A stretch of DNA of 64,000 nt from Ensifer adhaerens. Lineage in GTDB: Bacteria; Pseudomonadota; Alphaproteobacteria; Rhizobiales; Rhizobiaceae. The stretch is from contig NZ_LAZS01000005.1 in NCBI RefSeq assembly GCF_002007205.1, positions 1,054,001 to 1,118,000 of the forward strand, written 5' to 3'. The notes below the pieces were generated by a model. The model was given only the letters and a program-made list of their open reading frames with translations. It was not told where the DNA came from and made no database searches. Of this stretch, positions 24,936-34,120 are shown in pieces. The position numbers were made by a program, and so were the translations under genes. Each line of letters opens with the position of its first letter. Positions within the stretch are counted from its first letter, which is position 1.

Positions 24936-25009
24936 TGGAGGCCTCGCCCGGAATTGAACCGGGGTACAAGGATTTGCAGTCCTCTGCGTCACCACTCCGC
25001 CACGAGGCC
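24936..25009 (-). tRNA. tRNA-Cys (anticodon GCA)
   Basis: The reverse strand folds as a 74-base tRNA with encoded CCA. The acceptor stem GGCCTCG pairs with CGAGGCC and the anticodon loop CTGCAAA gives GCA. The T-arm is CCGGTTCAATTCCGG. Confidence 0.97.
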
Positions 25010-25161
25010 TCACTGCTCGGATAACCAAGCGTTGGCGCGGATTTAGAATGATTGCAGAAAAACCGCAAGAGGCATTTTCTGAAAAACGCGCCGTCGATTT
25101 ATATGACAGTTACTTTCCACAGAGCGATCGACAATGTCGGACGATCGGGTCCCAGTTGTTC

Positions 25162-25896
25162 TCAGCACCAGGGTGTCGCCCGCCCTTCCCATGGGCGCAC
25201 AAGCCCCTCGGAAACGAGCATACGTCCAAGAGACCGATCGTCGCGGGTGACCAGGCGCAGCTTCTCGCCGGCCTTGGCATCTGATCGCCCTCCTGCCGAA
25301 ACCAGCTTGAAGTCACCTGCATTCAGCAATTCGCGCAGGCGCTGCTTGGCGTAGAAGCCGCGCGAACGTTCCTTGTCGCAGCTCGCCTGACGGATTCGCG
25401 GTGCATCGACGTCGGCCACCCGGATCGTCTCGCCGTGGAAGACGAAGGTTGCGCCGTCGATCACGCAGTTGTCGTTGCGAATGCCGCAGAAATAGAATTG
25501 GTCGCTGCGGATGGATGCCGTCTTCACCTCTTCATTCGGCCGCACGACGGGGGTAGGCGGCGTGACACCGACATTTACCGACGGCACCGGGGCGGCAAGC
25601 GCAACCTTCGTGACCGGGTTCGGCTTCGGATTCGGCTTGTGCCTGTCCGCCTGTTGGGCGACACGCTCTTCCGCCACAGGAACCGAACGCGGGGGCTTCG
25701 GCTTCGTTTCCGTTCGCGACGCAAAGGCCATGACATCGGACACCACCGGCCAGTGCCGCAATTCGGCGCGATGGTCATAGGCCATGACGCCGCCAAGGGT
25801 CAGCGCTGCTGCCAGATACCACGGCGCCATTCCGCCCTGTTTGCTGCTGCTCCGGCCCGAGCTGCGGCGTCGACGTTTCGTAGTGGCTTTGGCCAT
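25162..25896 (-). CDS. Membrane-anchored staphylococcal-nuclease-like protein
   Basis: This 244-aa protein has a very basic N-terminus (MAKATTKRRRRSSGRSSSKQ), one hydrophobic segment (APWYLAAALTLGGVMAY), a Pro/Lys-rich spacer and a C-terminal SNase-like (OB-fold) domain. That domain contains TIRVADVDAPRIRQ, AKQRLRELL and DRSLGRMLVSEGLVRPW. In active SNases the segment reads like D-x-P-E; here it is DAPR, so the catalytic Glu may be missing. The domain would sit outside the cytoplasm. Nuclease activity is uncertain. Confidence 0.75.
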   Translation of the reverse strand: MAKATTKRRRRSSGRSSSKQGGMAPWYLAAALTLGGVMAYDHRAELRHWPVVSDVMAFASRTETKPKPPRSVPVAEERVAQQADRHKPNPKPNPVTKVALAAPVPSVNVGVTPPTPVVRPNEEVKTASIRSDQFYFCGIRNDNCVIDGATFVFHGETIRVADVDAPRIRQASCDKERSRGFYAKQRLRELLNAGDFKLVSAGGRSDAKAGEKLRLVTRDDRSLGRMLVSEGLVRPWEGRATPWC

Positions 25897-26119
25897 TGGT
25901 CCCCATCCTGATTCGAGACCGCATTATGCGTTTGATGGGTTGCCGAAAAGTTTTCGAGGGCACCCCAACAGCTGGGGAAGGCCGAATGCGCTCGCTCGTT
26001 AACCACGCACGATCGCGATCGCTAGCGGGAGATTCGGGATTGAAGGTGCAGGGTAACGGGATTGAGAGCACTCGGCAGCGCCGCACCCGGCAAGGAGCGG
26101 TGACCAGGCGACGCCGGGT

Positions 26120-26416
26120 TCAAGAACCGTTCGAGGAATTGGCCTTCCCGCGCCAGCGCGCCCACCAGACGGCCAGGCGGCGGCGACGGCGGCGAACGGA
26201 GGGAATGTCGTGCGAAAGCACGATCAGGCCCAGCGGTATCATCCAGAAGCCCAGCACGGGCAGGAAGCCGAGAAAACCGCAGAACACCAGCAGCGAACCC
26301 AGCAGGATGCGCAGCAGCGGAGAGTCGGGCAGCGCGATACGCCATTTGCCCAGCACGATCTGTCGTGTCTGCGGATCAATGCCGAAATGCGTCTGCTTCC
26401 TGTTTTTATTCATCAT
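26120..26416 (-). CDS. Small membrane protein
   Basis: This 98-aa protein has two adjacent hydrophobic helices (LLRILLGSLLVFCGFLGFLP and FWMIPLGLIVLSHD) followed by a strongly basic tail (RRRRRRLAVWWARWRG). It looks like a small conserved inner-membrane protein of rhizobia. The start is one of two adjacent ATGs (26416 or 26413). Function unknown. The 223 bases between it and the SNase-like gene show no gene. Confidence 0.72.
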   Translation of the reverse strand: MMNKNRKQTHFGIDPQTRQIVLGKWRIALPDSPLLRILLGSLLVFCGFLGFLPVLGFWMIPLGLIVLSHDIPSVRRRRRRLAVWWARWRGKANSSNGS

Positions 26417-26571
26417 TCCCTATCCGGCGTGTTTTCCCACAATTGGGGACTTCTCCACAGCCTCGCAACGGAACTTGTCATTTTTTTTGAAAAAAGCGCT
26501 TGGCAAATCGGAAAAGCATGCGTATTAGCAGCCTCACTTCTGAAGCGCACAGCAAACAGCGGCGCGGATGA

Positions 26572-26646
26572 TCCCTGGTAGCTCAGCGGTAGAGCATTCG
26601 ACTGTTAATCGACAGGTCGCCGGTTCGAATCCGGCCCGGGGAGCCA
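26572..26646 (+). tRNA. tRNA-Asn (anticodon GTT)
   Basis: A 75-base tRNA with encoded CCA. The acceptor stem TCCCTGG pairs with CCGGGGA with one T-G pair, and the anticodon loop CTGTTAA gives GTT. The T-arm is GCCGGTTCGAATCCGGC. Confidence 0.97.
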
Positions 26647-26651
26647 GTTTC

Positions 26652-26689
26652 AAAAAGAGCCATTTGCAGCGATGCGAATGGCTCTTTTT
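26652..26689. terminator. Intrinsic terminator after tRNA-Asn
   Basis: AAAAAGAGCCATT pairs with AATGGCTCTTTTT over 13 bases with a 12-base loop, followed by a T-rich stretch. It starts six bases after the tRNA. Confidence 0.9.
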
Positions 26690-26744
26690 CATTTTGCACC
26701 TATGTTCACCGGGTGATCAATCCCCAACCTCCTGACGGTTCTCC

Positions 26745-28208
26745 ATGACAAGGGCAGTGGTGCCACCCATCATCGTCTGGTTCCGCAAGGATCTGCGGCT
26801 TACCGACAATCGTGCTCTTTCGGCCGCCGCTGGCGAGGCCGCTGTCATCCCCCTCTACATCCGCGAACCCGCCGATAGCGGCAACGGTCCGCTTGGCGCG
26901 GCCCAGGCGTGGTGGCTGCACCATTCGCTCGATGCCTTGAGCGCGAGCCTCGAGCAGCATGCTTCCAGACTCGTTCTCCGTTCGGGTGACGCGTTGGACG
27001 TGATTGTCGACATTGCGCGTGAAAGCGGCGCGGAGCGCATCTATTGGAACCGGCGCTACGACCCGAGCGGCATTGCCACGGATACCGCGCTCAAGAAGGC
27101 ACTGGCCGACCGCGGCATCGTCGCCGAGAGCTTTGCGGGACAGTTGCTGCATGAGCCCATGCGGCTGCTGACGACCACGGGCGGCCCTTACCGGGTGTTC
27201 ACGCCGTTCTGGCGCGCGCTCGAGACCAAGAGCGAGCCGGTACCGCCGATCGACCGGCCACACCATATCGCAACACCGGAAACCTGGCCGCGATCGGATC
27301 GTCTCGAGGACTGGTCGCTGCTGCCGACGAAACCGGATTGGGCGGCGACATTCAGCGAGGTCTGGACGCCGGGCGAAGAGGGTGCGGCCGCCCGTCTCGA
27401 AGAATTCGTCGAGGAAAAGCTCGGAGACTACAAACGTCGCCGCGACTTTCCCGATGCGGACGGCACGTCCCTGCTCTCGCCTCACCTCGCCTTCGGCGAA
27501 ATTTCACCGGCGCAGGCCTGGCATGCGGCGGCAAGGCCCGAAGCCGACGGCGGCGAAGGTGCTGCCACCTTCCGGAAGGAACTCGCCTGGCGCGAGTTCT
27601 CCTATCATCTGCTGTTTCATTACCCGGAGCTTGGCCGCCGCAATCTCGACCGCCGGTTCGATCGTTTCCATTGGCTGAACCATGAGGACGGTTTTACCCG
27701 CTGGACCAAGGGGCTGACCGGATACCCGATCGTCGACGCCGGCATGCGTCAGCTCTGGCGTCACGGTTACATGCACAATCGCGTGCGCATGATCGTCGCC
27801 TCCTTTCTCATCAAGGACCTCCTGGTCGACTGGCGCAAGGGAGAGGCCTGGTTCCGCGACACGCTGGTCGATGCGGATCCGGCCAACAATGCCGCAAGCT
27901 GGCAGTGGGTTGCCGGATCGGGTGCGGACGCCGCGCCGTTCTTCCGCATTTTCAACCCGGTCCTCCAGGGCGAAAAGTTCGACCCCGATGGCCTCTATGT
28001 GAAGCGCTTCGTGCCGGAACTTGAGCGCCTTCACCCGCGTTACGTCCATCGTCCCTTTGCGGCCCCGGCCGCGGCCCTTGCGGAAGCCGGGATAGAACTC
28101 GGCGCGACCTACCCGAAACCGATCGTCGACCATGCCGTCGCACGGGACCGGGCACTGGCCGCCTTCCGGCAGATCACAAGCGCGCCGGGAGAATCCGAAA
28201 GGACATAA
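26745..28208 (+). CDS. phrB: Deoxyribodipyrimidine photolyase
   Basis: This 487-aa flavoprotein would repair cyclobutane pyrimidine dimers with blue light. It shows the N-terminal antenna-domain signature VWFRKDLRLTDNRAL and the FAD/DNA-binding region: EFSYHLLFHYPE, YPIVDAGMRQLWRHGYMHNR, VRMIVASFLIKDLLVDWRKG and DPANNAASWQWVAGSGADAA. Length and motifs fit class I CPD photolyase. A FAD cofactor is expected; the second chromophore cannot be told. It precedes cfa by 86 bases in the same direction. Confidence 0.95.
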   Translation: MTRAVVPPIIVWFRKDLRLTDNRALSAAAGEAAVIPLYIREPADSGNGPLGAAQAWWLHHSLDALSASLEQHASRLVLRSGDALDVIVDIARESGAERIYWNRRYDPSGIATDTALKKALADRGIVAESFAGQLLHEPMRLLTTTGGPYRVFTPFWRALETKSEPVPPIDRPHHIATPETWPRSDRLEDWSLLPTKPDWAATFSEVWTPGEEGAAARLEEFVEEKLGDYKRRRDFPDADGTSLLSPHLAFGEISPAQAWHAAARPEADGGEGAATFRKELAWREFSYHLLFHYPELGRRNLDRRFDRFHWLNHEDGFTRWTKGLTGYPIVDAGMRQLWRHGYMHNRVRMIVASFLIKDLLVDWRKGEAWFRDTLVDADPANNAASWQWVAGSGADAAPFFRIFNPVLQGEKFDPDGLYVKRFVPELERLHPRYVHRPFAAPAAALAEAGIELGATYPKPIVDHAVARDRALAAFRQITSAPGESERT

Positions 28209-28294
28209 AGCCCTCCGGTAGAATTCCACAGTTGGCGTCTCGCCCGATTGCGGCTAGGCTCACGCTACGGATGCAACAGCTGAGGGGGTGGTGT

Positions 28295-29548
28295 ATGCGT
28301 AACCTGGAAGCCGATTTTGCCGCATTTGACGGTGCGGTGGAGCTCTCCTCTGACAATCTGGCGACGGTCGCACGGGATTTTCCGCTCAGGGCGCGCATGG
28401 TGCTTGGCGCCTTGGTGCACCTTCAGGTGGGGACGTTGATGCTCGCCACGCCCGACGGCCGCAGGCTGATCATCAACGGCACCAGGGCCGGCCCCCGCGC
28501 GATACTCAATCTCAACAACTGGAACCTGCCCCAGCGTGCCATCTCAGGCGGCACGATCGGTGCGGCGGAAAGCTACATCGACGGCGACTGGGACAGTCCC
28601 GATGTCGGCGCCTTTCTCGAACTGTTCCTCATCAACGCCGAGATCGGCAGGAACTTTCCAAACCGTGCGCGCGGGCTTCTGCGACTTTTCGACAAGTTCC
28701 TACACTGGCGCAACGCCAACACGCGCTCCGGCGCTCGCCGCAACATTTCGGCCCATTATGACCTCGGCAATGCCTTCTATAGCGAATGGCTCGATCCGAG
28801 CATGACCTATTCGTCCGCACTCTATGCCACCGGCGCCAACGATCTGCGTTCCGCGCAGAGGGCCAAGTACCGCTCGCTTGCGGAGGCAACGAACCTGCGC
28901 ACCGGTGATCATGTGCTTGAGATCGGCTGCGGCTGGGGCGGTTTTGCCGAGTTTGCGGCCACGGAAATCGGCTGCAAGGTCACCGGTCTGACGATCAGCC
29001 GCGAGCAACTGGCGTTCGCGCGCGAACGCATGCAGCGTGCGGGCCTTGCGGACCGCGTCGAACTGAAGTTCCAGGATTATCGCGAAGAAACGGGTACCTA
29101 CGACCGCATCGTCTCGATCGAGATGTTCGAGGCCGTCGGCGAGAGATTCTGGGCGACCTATTTCTCGCAGCTGAGGCGATGCCTGAAGCCTGGCGGCAAG
29201 GCCGGTCTGCAGATCATCACCATCAAACCCGAAGCCTACGAGGAGTACCGCTCCAATCCGGACTTCATCCAGAAATACGTCTTCCCGGGCGGCATGCTGC
29301 CGACGCGCGAGCATCTGGTCGAGCTTGGCCGCAACGTCGGCCTGCGCATGATCAACGACTTCGGCTTCGGTGGCGACTATGCCCGCACACTTGGCGAATG
29401 GCGGGAACGGTTCTGGTCGGTCTGGAACAGGATAGAGCCGCTCGGCTTCGATCTTCGCTTCAAGCGGCTGTGGGAGTTCTACTTCTACTACTGCGAAGCC
29501 GGGTTCCGCGCCCGCAACATCGACGTCCGGCAGATCGTCTTCGAGTGA
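28295..29548 (+). CDS. cfa: Cyclopropane-fatty-acyl-phospholipid synthase
   Basis: This 417-aa methyltransferase would convert cis double bonds of membrane lipids to cyclopropane rings using S-adenosylmethionine. The SAM motif is VLEIGCGWGGFAEFAA. The substrate region includes HYDLGNAFYSEWLDPSMTYS, and the C-terminal part reads SIEMFEAVGERFW, YVFPGGMLPT and RLWEFYFYYCEAGFRARNID. I chose the ATG at 28295 with GAGGGGG upstream; ATG 28271 is an alternative. It follows photolyase, which suggests a shared stress-related unit. Confidence 0.95.
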   Translation: MRNLEADFAAFDGAVELSSDNLATVARDFPLRARMVLGALVHLQVGTLMLATPDGRRLIINGTRAGPRAILNLNNWNLPQRAISGGTIGAAESYIDGDWDSPDVGAFLELFLINAEIGRNFPNRARGLLRLFDKFLHWRNANTRSGARRNISAHYDLGNAFYSEWLDPSMTYSSALYATGANDLRSAQRAKYRSLAEATNLRTGDHVLEIGCGWGGFAEFAATEIGCKVTGLTISREQLAFARERMQRAGLADRVELKFQDYREETGTYDRIVSIEMFEAVGERFWATYFSQLRRCLKPGGKAGLQIITIKPEAYEEYRSNPDFIQKYVFPGGMLPTREHLVELGRNVGLRMINDFGFGGDYARTLGEWRERFWSVWNRIEPLGFDLRFKRLWEFYFYYCEAGFRARNIDVRQIVFE

Positions 29549-29628
29549 GTGCGTGCTCGGCGCGTCTTTACCGCGTCACCCGTAGCGCTTAAGAGGCGGT
29601 CATCCAAGTTTCTTTTCAAAGGTACAGC

Positions 29629-30000
29629 ATGCGTCTTGCATGGTTTTTCCTCGCGCTCGCCATCGCGACCGAAGTGGTGGGCCTGACGGTGATGAAGGCC
29701 GCTTCCGAAAGCGGCTCCTATCTCGGGCATATCATCATGTATGTCTCGATCGCGCTCTCCTACGTCTTTCTGGCCAAAGCGGTAAAGACGATATCGGTCG
29801 GCGTCGCTTACGCAATCTGGGAAGGTTCGGGCGTAGCCATCATCACGCTGGTTTCGGTTTTCGTCTTCGGCCACGTGCTGACCGGACGCGAAATGCTCGG
29901 TCTTTCAATGGCGATCGTCGGCATCCTGCTTGTCAATGCCGGCGAATATCACGACGAGGACGAAGCGGCGAGCGCAGGAGCAGCCAATGAGCGCGCCTAG
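29629..30000 (+). CDS. SMR-family transporter subunit (MdtJ/EmrE-like)
   Basis: This 123-aa protein has four hydrophobic helices and the SMR membrane-embedded Glu in ALAIATEVVGLTVMKAA. It is longer than its partner because of an acidic C-terminal tail (GEYHDEDEAA). The next gene encodes a second SMR subunit and overlaps by 14 bases, so the two form a paired heteromeric exporter of small cationic compounds or polyamines. Substrate cannot be deduced. Confidence 0.9.
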   Translation: MRLAWFFLALAIATEVVGLTVMKAASESGSYLGHIIMYVSIALSYVFLAKAVKTISVGVAYAIWEGSGVAIITLVSVFVFGHVLTGREMLGLSMAIVGILLVNAGEYHDEDEAASAGAANERA

Positions 30001-30313
30001 CATCTACTTCGTTCTCGCGGTCATTGCCGGCATTCTCGACGTTGCGGCCAACCTCGCCTCGACGAAATCCGAAGGGTTCGCCCGCCGCGGCTGGGGCATC
30101 CTTTCGATCCTGCTGGTGCTTGCCGCCTTTGCCTTCCTGGCGGAAGCCATCAAGGGCATGGAGCTTGCCATCGCCTATGCCGTGCTTGGCGCAACCGGGA
30201 TCTTCGGGACAGCTATCTGCGGCCGCGTTCTGTTCGGCCAGAAGCTGAAGCCGATCGGCTGGGCCGGCCTCGCGCTCATCTTCGGCGCGGTGCTGGTGCT
30301 TCACACCGCCTGA
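29987..30313 (+). CDS. SMR-family transporter subunit, partner of the preceding gene
   Basis: This 108-aa protein has four predicted transmembrane helices. At the place of the usual Glu it has an Asp (AGILDVAANLASTKS), the asymmetric pattern seen in paired SMR proteins. The ATG at 29987 lies inside the end of the first subunit gene, so translation is coupled. The gene ends in a 13-base overlap with the convergent SDR gene. Confidence 0.88.
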   Translation: MSAPSIYFVLAVIAGILDVAANLASTKSEGFARRGWGILSILLVLAAFAFLAEAIKGMELAIAYAVLGATGIFGTAICGRVLFGQKLKPIGWAGLALIFGAVLVLHTA

Positions 30314-31140
30314 CGCGGACGCCCGCCGGGCCCGGCGTGCTTCTTGCCTTCCATCGCCTCCGTCTGGCCGCGGGTCAGCCAGTTCAGCAGGCTGAAATAG
30401 AGGCTGTAGGGCAAGAGATCCATCAGCTTCACCGCGTAAGCAAAGCGGCGCGGGAAGGCGATCTCGAACCGCCGCGATTTCAGGCCGGCGACGATGCGGC
30501 TTGCAGCCTCCTCGCTCGTCACCGGGACCGGCCGCGGAAAGCGGATACGCGCGGTCCCCGGCGTATCGACAAAGCCGGGGCTGATGATCTGCAGCCGGAT
30601 GCCGATCCGGTCGAGATCGAATTTCAAGCTTTCCGCCATATTGATCAGCGCGGCCTTTGTCGCGCCATAGGCGGCGCTGGTCGGCAACCCGCCATAGCCG
30701 GCGACGGACGAGACGATGGCGATGTGTCCGCGCCCCCGCGCCTTCATATGGTCGACCGCCGGCAAGAGACAGTTAACGACGCCGTTGAGGTTGACGGCAA
30801 AGCTCTTCTCGAAAGTCTCGCGGTGAAGCTCGTCCCCCCGCACCGCCAGCGCGACACCCGCGTTCAGGACCACGAGCGAAAGATGCCCGTGATCGTATTC
30901 GATCGCCGCCATCACCCGTTCCATATCGGCGGGATCGGTAACGTCACCGTCGAGCACGGTGATACGGCCCTCGCTTGCTGCTTCGTGCTGCAGGTCCACA
31001 AGCCTGTCATGGTTCCTGGCCGTCACGACGACGGCATAACCTTCGCGCACCAGAGCAAGAGCCAGCGCCCGCCCTGTCCCCGAACTGGCGCCCGTAACCC
31101 AAGCCAGTTTCTGTTCCGGTTTCGTAGATTGGATACTCAT
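30301..31140 (-). CDS. Short-chain dehydrogenase/reductase
   Basis: This 279-aa NAD(P)-dependent oxidoreductase has the Rossmann motif TGASSGTG, the NAG motif (LNAGVAL), catalytic Ser (IVSSVAG) and the YxxxK motif (YGATK). The C-terminal basic and hydrophobic extension (RRFAYAVKLMDLLPYSLYFS) is longer than in minimal SDRs. Substrate unknown. ATG 31140 is preferred over the adjacent ATG at 31143. Confidence 0.92.
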   Translation of the reverse strand: MSIQSTKPEQKLAWVTGASSGTGRALALALVREGYAVVVTARNHDRLVDLQHEAASEGRITVLDGDVTDPADMERVMAAIEYDHGHLSLVVLNAGVALAVRGDELHRETFEKSFAVNLNGVVNCLLPAVDHMKARGRGHIAIVSSVAGYGGLPTSAAYGATKAALINMAESLKFDLDRIGIRLQIISPGFVDTPGTARIRFPRPVPVTSEEAASRIVAGLKSRRFEIAFPRRFAYAVKLMDLLPYSLYFSLLNWLTRGQTEAMEGKKHAGPGGRPRQAV

Positions 31141-31447
31141 CACTCACTCCTCGGCACGCGCCGGGAAACACGTACGCATCTCCTTCTGTGGGCGAAAAAT
31201 GACTTGCCCGGCCCTTCATCGCGTCAGCGCTCCTTGCCGCCGGCTCTCCGATGCCCTGGAGACGATTTTTGTTCGGGACAGAGCGGTGACGAAACGCTAT
31301 TTCTTGCCTGAAGTGCAGGCTGAGCCGAAAACACGCCAACATTTCGGCGGTCCGGAAACGTTGTCGATATTCGCCGGCCGCCGTTCGTTCTTACCTGGTA
31401 CGCGCCGCCTTGCCGCGGTGCCTGTCCTCCAACACGAGGTTCTGCAA

Positions 31448-32488
31448 ATGGCCATTCTCCCGTCGGTGCTCGAAGCAATCGGAAACACGCCTTTGATCCG
31501 GTTGAAATCCGTGTCCGAGGCGACAGGCTGCGAGATCCTCGGCAAGGCCGAGTTTCTGAACCCCGGACAATCGGTCAAGGACCGCGCGGCGCTCTGGATC
31601 ATTCGCCATGCGGAACGCACCGGCCAGCTGCGTCCGGGCGGCGTCATCGTCGAAGGCACGGCCGGTAATACCGGCATCGGCCTGGCGCTGGTCGGCCAGG
31701 CGCTCGGCTATCGCACCGTCATCGTCATCCCGGAAACCCAGAGCCAGGAAAAGAAGGACGCGCTGCGACTGCTCGGCGCCGAACTGGTCGAAGTGCCGGC
31801 TGTTCCCTACAAGAACCCCAACAACTACGTGAAGATCTCCGGCCGGCTTGCCGAGCAACTGGCCAAGACCGAGCCGAACGGGGCGATCTGGGCGAACCAG
31901 TTCGACAACGTCGCCAACCGCGATGCGCACGTGGAAACGACTGCGCCGGAGATCTGGCGCGACACGGACGGCAAGGTCGACGGCTTCATCTGCGCCGTTG
32001 GCTCCGGCGGCACGCTGGCCGGCGTCGCCCAGGGCCTCAGAGCCAAGAACCCCGCGGTCAAGATCGGCCTGGCGGATCCGCAAGGCGCCGCCCTCTACAA
32101 TTTCTACGCCAATGGCGAATTGAAATCCGAGGGAAGCTCGATCACCGAGGGCATCGGCCAGGGCCGAATCACGGCCAACCTCGAAGGCTTCACGCCCGAC
32201 TTCTCCTACCAGATTCCCGATTCGGAAGCGGTGCCCTACGTCTTCGATCTGATCGAAAAGGAAGGCATCTGCGTCGGTGGTTCCACGGGCATCAACATTG
32301 CCGGTGCGGTGCGGCTCGCCAAGGACCTCGGACCGGGACATACGATCGTGACGATCCTGTGCGACTATGGTAACCGCTATCAGTCGAAGCTTTTCAATCC
32401 GGACTTCCTCGCCTCCAAGGGGCTGCCGGTGCCGACGTGGTTGAAGACGGCTTCCAACATTGCTGTGCCATACGAATCAGTTGGATAG
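31448..32488 (+). CDS. cysK: Cysteine synthase (O-acetylserine sulfhydrylase)
   Basis: This 346-aa PLP enzyme would make L-cysteine from O-acetylserine and sulfide. The PLP lysine is in NPGQSVKDRAA, the substrate loop is EGTAGNTGIGLA, and the phosphate-binding loop is AVGSGGTLAG. The ATG at 31448 starts MAILPSVLEAIGNTPLIRL; the upstream open frame (to 31199) has no such support. It is followed eight bases later by alaX and then sseA, so these form a probable operon around sulfur amino acids and alanine tRNA proofreading. Several CysK paralogues are usual in rhizobia. Confidence 0.93.
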   Translation: MAILPSVLEAIGNTPLIRLKSVSEATGCEILGKAEFLNPGQSVKDRAALWIIRHAERTGQLRPGGVIVEGTAGNTGIGLALVGQALGYRTVIVIPETQSQEKKDALRLLGAELVEVPAVPYKNPNNYVKISGRLAEQLAKTEPNGAIWANQFDNVANRDAHVETTAPEIWRDTDGKVDGFICAVGSGGTLAGVAQGLRAKNPAVKIGLADPQGAALYNFYANGELKSEGSSITEGIGQGRITANLEGFTPDFSYQIPDSEAVPYVFDLIEKEGICVGGSTGINIAGAVRLAKDLGPGHTIVTILCDYGNRYQSKLFNPDFLASKGLPVPTWLKTASNIAVPYESVG

Positions 32489-32495
32489 GAATGCG

Positions 32496-33245
32496 ATGCC
32501 CAGGACCGTGACTGCCCTCTTCCGTGACGATTTCTACCTCTCGACCTGCGAGGCGAGCGTCACCGGAATCCTCGAAGATGGCGGGATCGAGCTTGATCAG
32601 ACCTGCTTCTATGCCACGTCCGGCGGCCAACCCGGCGACACGGGCTTCCTGGAGCGCGCCGACGGCAGCCGGATCGACATCGCGGTCGCGCGCCACGGCG
32701 AAACGAAGGACATCATCATTCACGTCCCGGCCGCAGAGCAGCCGGTGCCTGAAGTCGGCGAGAAGCTCGTTCTCCATATCGACTGGCCGCGCCGCTACCG
32801 CCTGATGCGTATGCACACCGCCTGCCACCTGCTTTCGGTCGTCTGCCCCTTCCCAATCACGGGCGCCTCGGTCGGCGAGGACGAGAGCCGTGTCGATTTC
32901 GACATGAGCGAGACGATCGACCGGGACGAAGTCACGGCGGCGCTGATGAAACTGGTCGAAGAAAACCACCCCGTCTACGTGCAATGGATCACCGACGACG
33001 AGTTGGCCTCCAATCCCGGCATCGTCAAATCCAAGAATGTTCGCCCGCCGATGGGGCTCGGACGCGTCAGCCTTGTCTGCATCGGTGAGAACTCGGCGGT
33101 CGACAGCCAGCCCTGCGGCGGCACGCATGTATCCGAAACGCAGGAAGTCGGCGCCATCCACATCGCCAAGATCGAGAAAAAGGGTAAGGAGAACCGTCGG
33201 TTCCGTATCCGCTTCGGCGCGCCCGAAGACCGTGCATCAGTTTGA
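32496..33245 (+). CDS. AlaX-type alanyl-tRNA editing protein
   Basis: This 249-aa stand-alone editing domain would hydrolyse Ser- or Gly-mischarged tRNA-Ala. The zinc motifs are HTACH (HxxxH) and CGGTH with its Cys and His. The N-terminal beta-barrel begins TALFRDDFYLSTCEA and contains TSGGQPGDTG, as in the AlaRS-derived family. The ATG at 32496 has AGGA upstream. It lies between cysK and sseA. Confidence 0.93.
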   Translation: MPRTVTALFRDDFYLSTCEASVTGILEDGGIELDQTCFYATSGGQPGDTGFLERADGSRIDIAVARHGETKDIIIHVPAAEQPVPEVGEKLVLHIDWPRRYRLMRMHTACHLLSVVCPFPITGASVGEDESRVDFDMSETIDRDEVTAALMKLVEENHPVYVQWITDDELASNPGIVKSKNVRPPMGLGRVSLVCIGENSAVDSQPCGGTHVSETQEVGAIHIAKIEKKGKENRRFRIRFGAPEDRASV

Positions 33246-33261
33246 GTAAGGAGTTGCGACC

Positions 33262-34116
33262 GTGACCAACAACAAGAGCGCCTTTGTCGTTTCCGCCGAT
33301 TGGCTGCAGGAGCGCCTCGGCGATCCCTCGATCCGGATCCTCGACGCGTCGTGGTACCTGCCGGCACAGAAGCGCAACCCGAAGGCGGAATACGACGCCG
33401 GGCACATTCCCGGTGCTGTCTTCTTCGACCAGGACGCCATTGCCGACCATACGAGCGGCCTGCCGCATACGCTGCCTTCGCCGGAAGCCTTTGCTGAAGC
33501 GGTGGGCGCGCTCGGCGTCAGCGAGACGGACACGATCGTCGTCTATGACGGCCCGGGCATCATGACGGCGCCGCGCGTCTGGTGGGAGCTGCGCATCATG
33601 GGGGCCAGGAACGTCTACGTGCTCGATGGCGGCATGGACGGCTGGCACCGGGAAGGCCGCCCCGTCACGACCGAAGTGCCCTCGCCTAGGCCGGCCACGT
33701 TCAAGCCGAGCTTTACGCCGGCCGCCGTCACCTCCCTGGCCGGAATGAAGGAGATCGTTGCCAACGGCGCCGTCCAGATCGCCGATGCTCGTGGCGCTGC
33801 CCGCTTCTATGGCGAGGAGGCCGAGCCGCGCGCCGGCCTACGTTCCGGTCACATGCCCGGCGCCCATAGCCTTCCGTCCGGTGTCTTTTCGGAAAACGGC
33901 AAGCTTAAGGATCTCGCCGCCTTGCGCCAGACCTTTGCGGACGCCGGCGTCGACCTTTCGAAGCCCGTGGTCACGACCTGCGGCTCGGGCGTGACCGCGG
34001 CTATCATCACGCTGGCGCTGCAATCGCTCGGCCACACCGACAACACGCTCTATGACGGCTCCTGGTCGGAATGGGGTGGACGTGCCGACACCACCGTCGT
34101 CACCGGTCGTGAGTGA
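33262..34116 (+). CDS. sseA: 3-mercaptopyruvate sulfurtransferase (rhodanese family)
   Basis: This 284-aa protein has two rhodanese domains. The N-terminal one contains DASWYLPAQKRNPKAEYDAG, and the C-terminal active loop CGSGVTA carries the catalytic Cys of 3-mercaptopyruvate sulfurtransferases. The start is a GTG at 33262 preceded by AAGGAG at good spacing. Located 16 bases after alaX and 4 bases before a GNAT gene. Confidence 0.94.
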   Translation: MTNNKSAFVVSADWLQERLGDPSIRILDASWYLPAQKRNPKAEYDAGHIPGAVFFDQDAIADHTSGLPHTLPSPEAFAEAVGALGVSETDTIVVYDGPGIMTAPRVWWELRIMGARNVYVLDGGMDGWHREGRPVTTEVPSPRPATFKPSFTPAAVTSLAGMKEIVANGAVQIADARGAARFYGEEAEPRAGLRSGHMPGAHSLPSGVFSENGKLKDLAALRQTFADAGVDLSKPVVTTCGSGVTAAIITLALQSLGHTDNTLYDGSWSEWGGRADTTVVTGRE

Positions 34117-34120
34117 CGCC

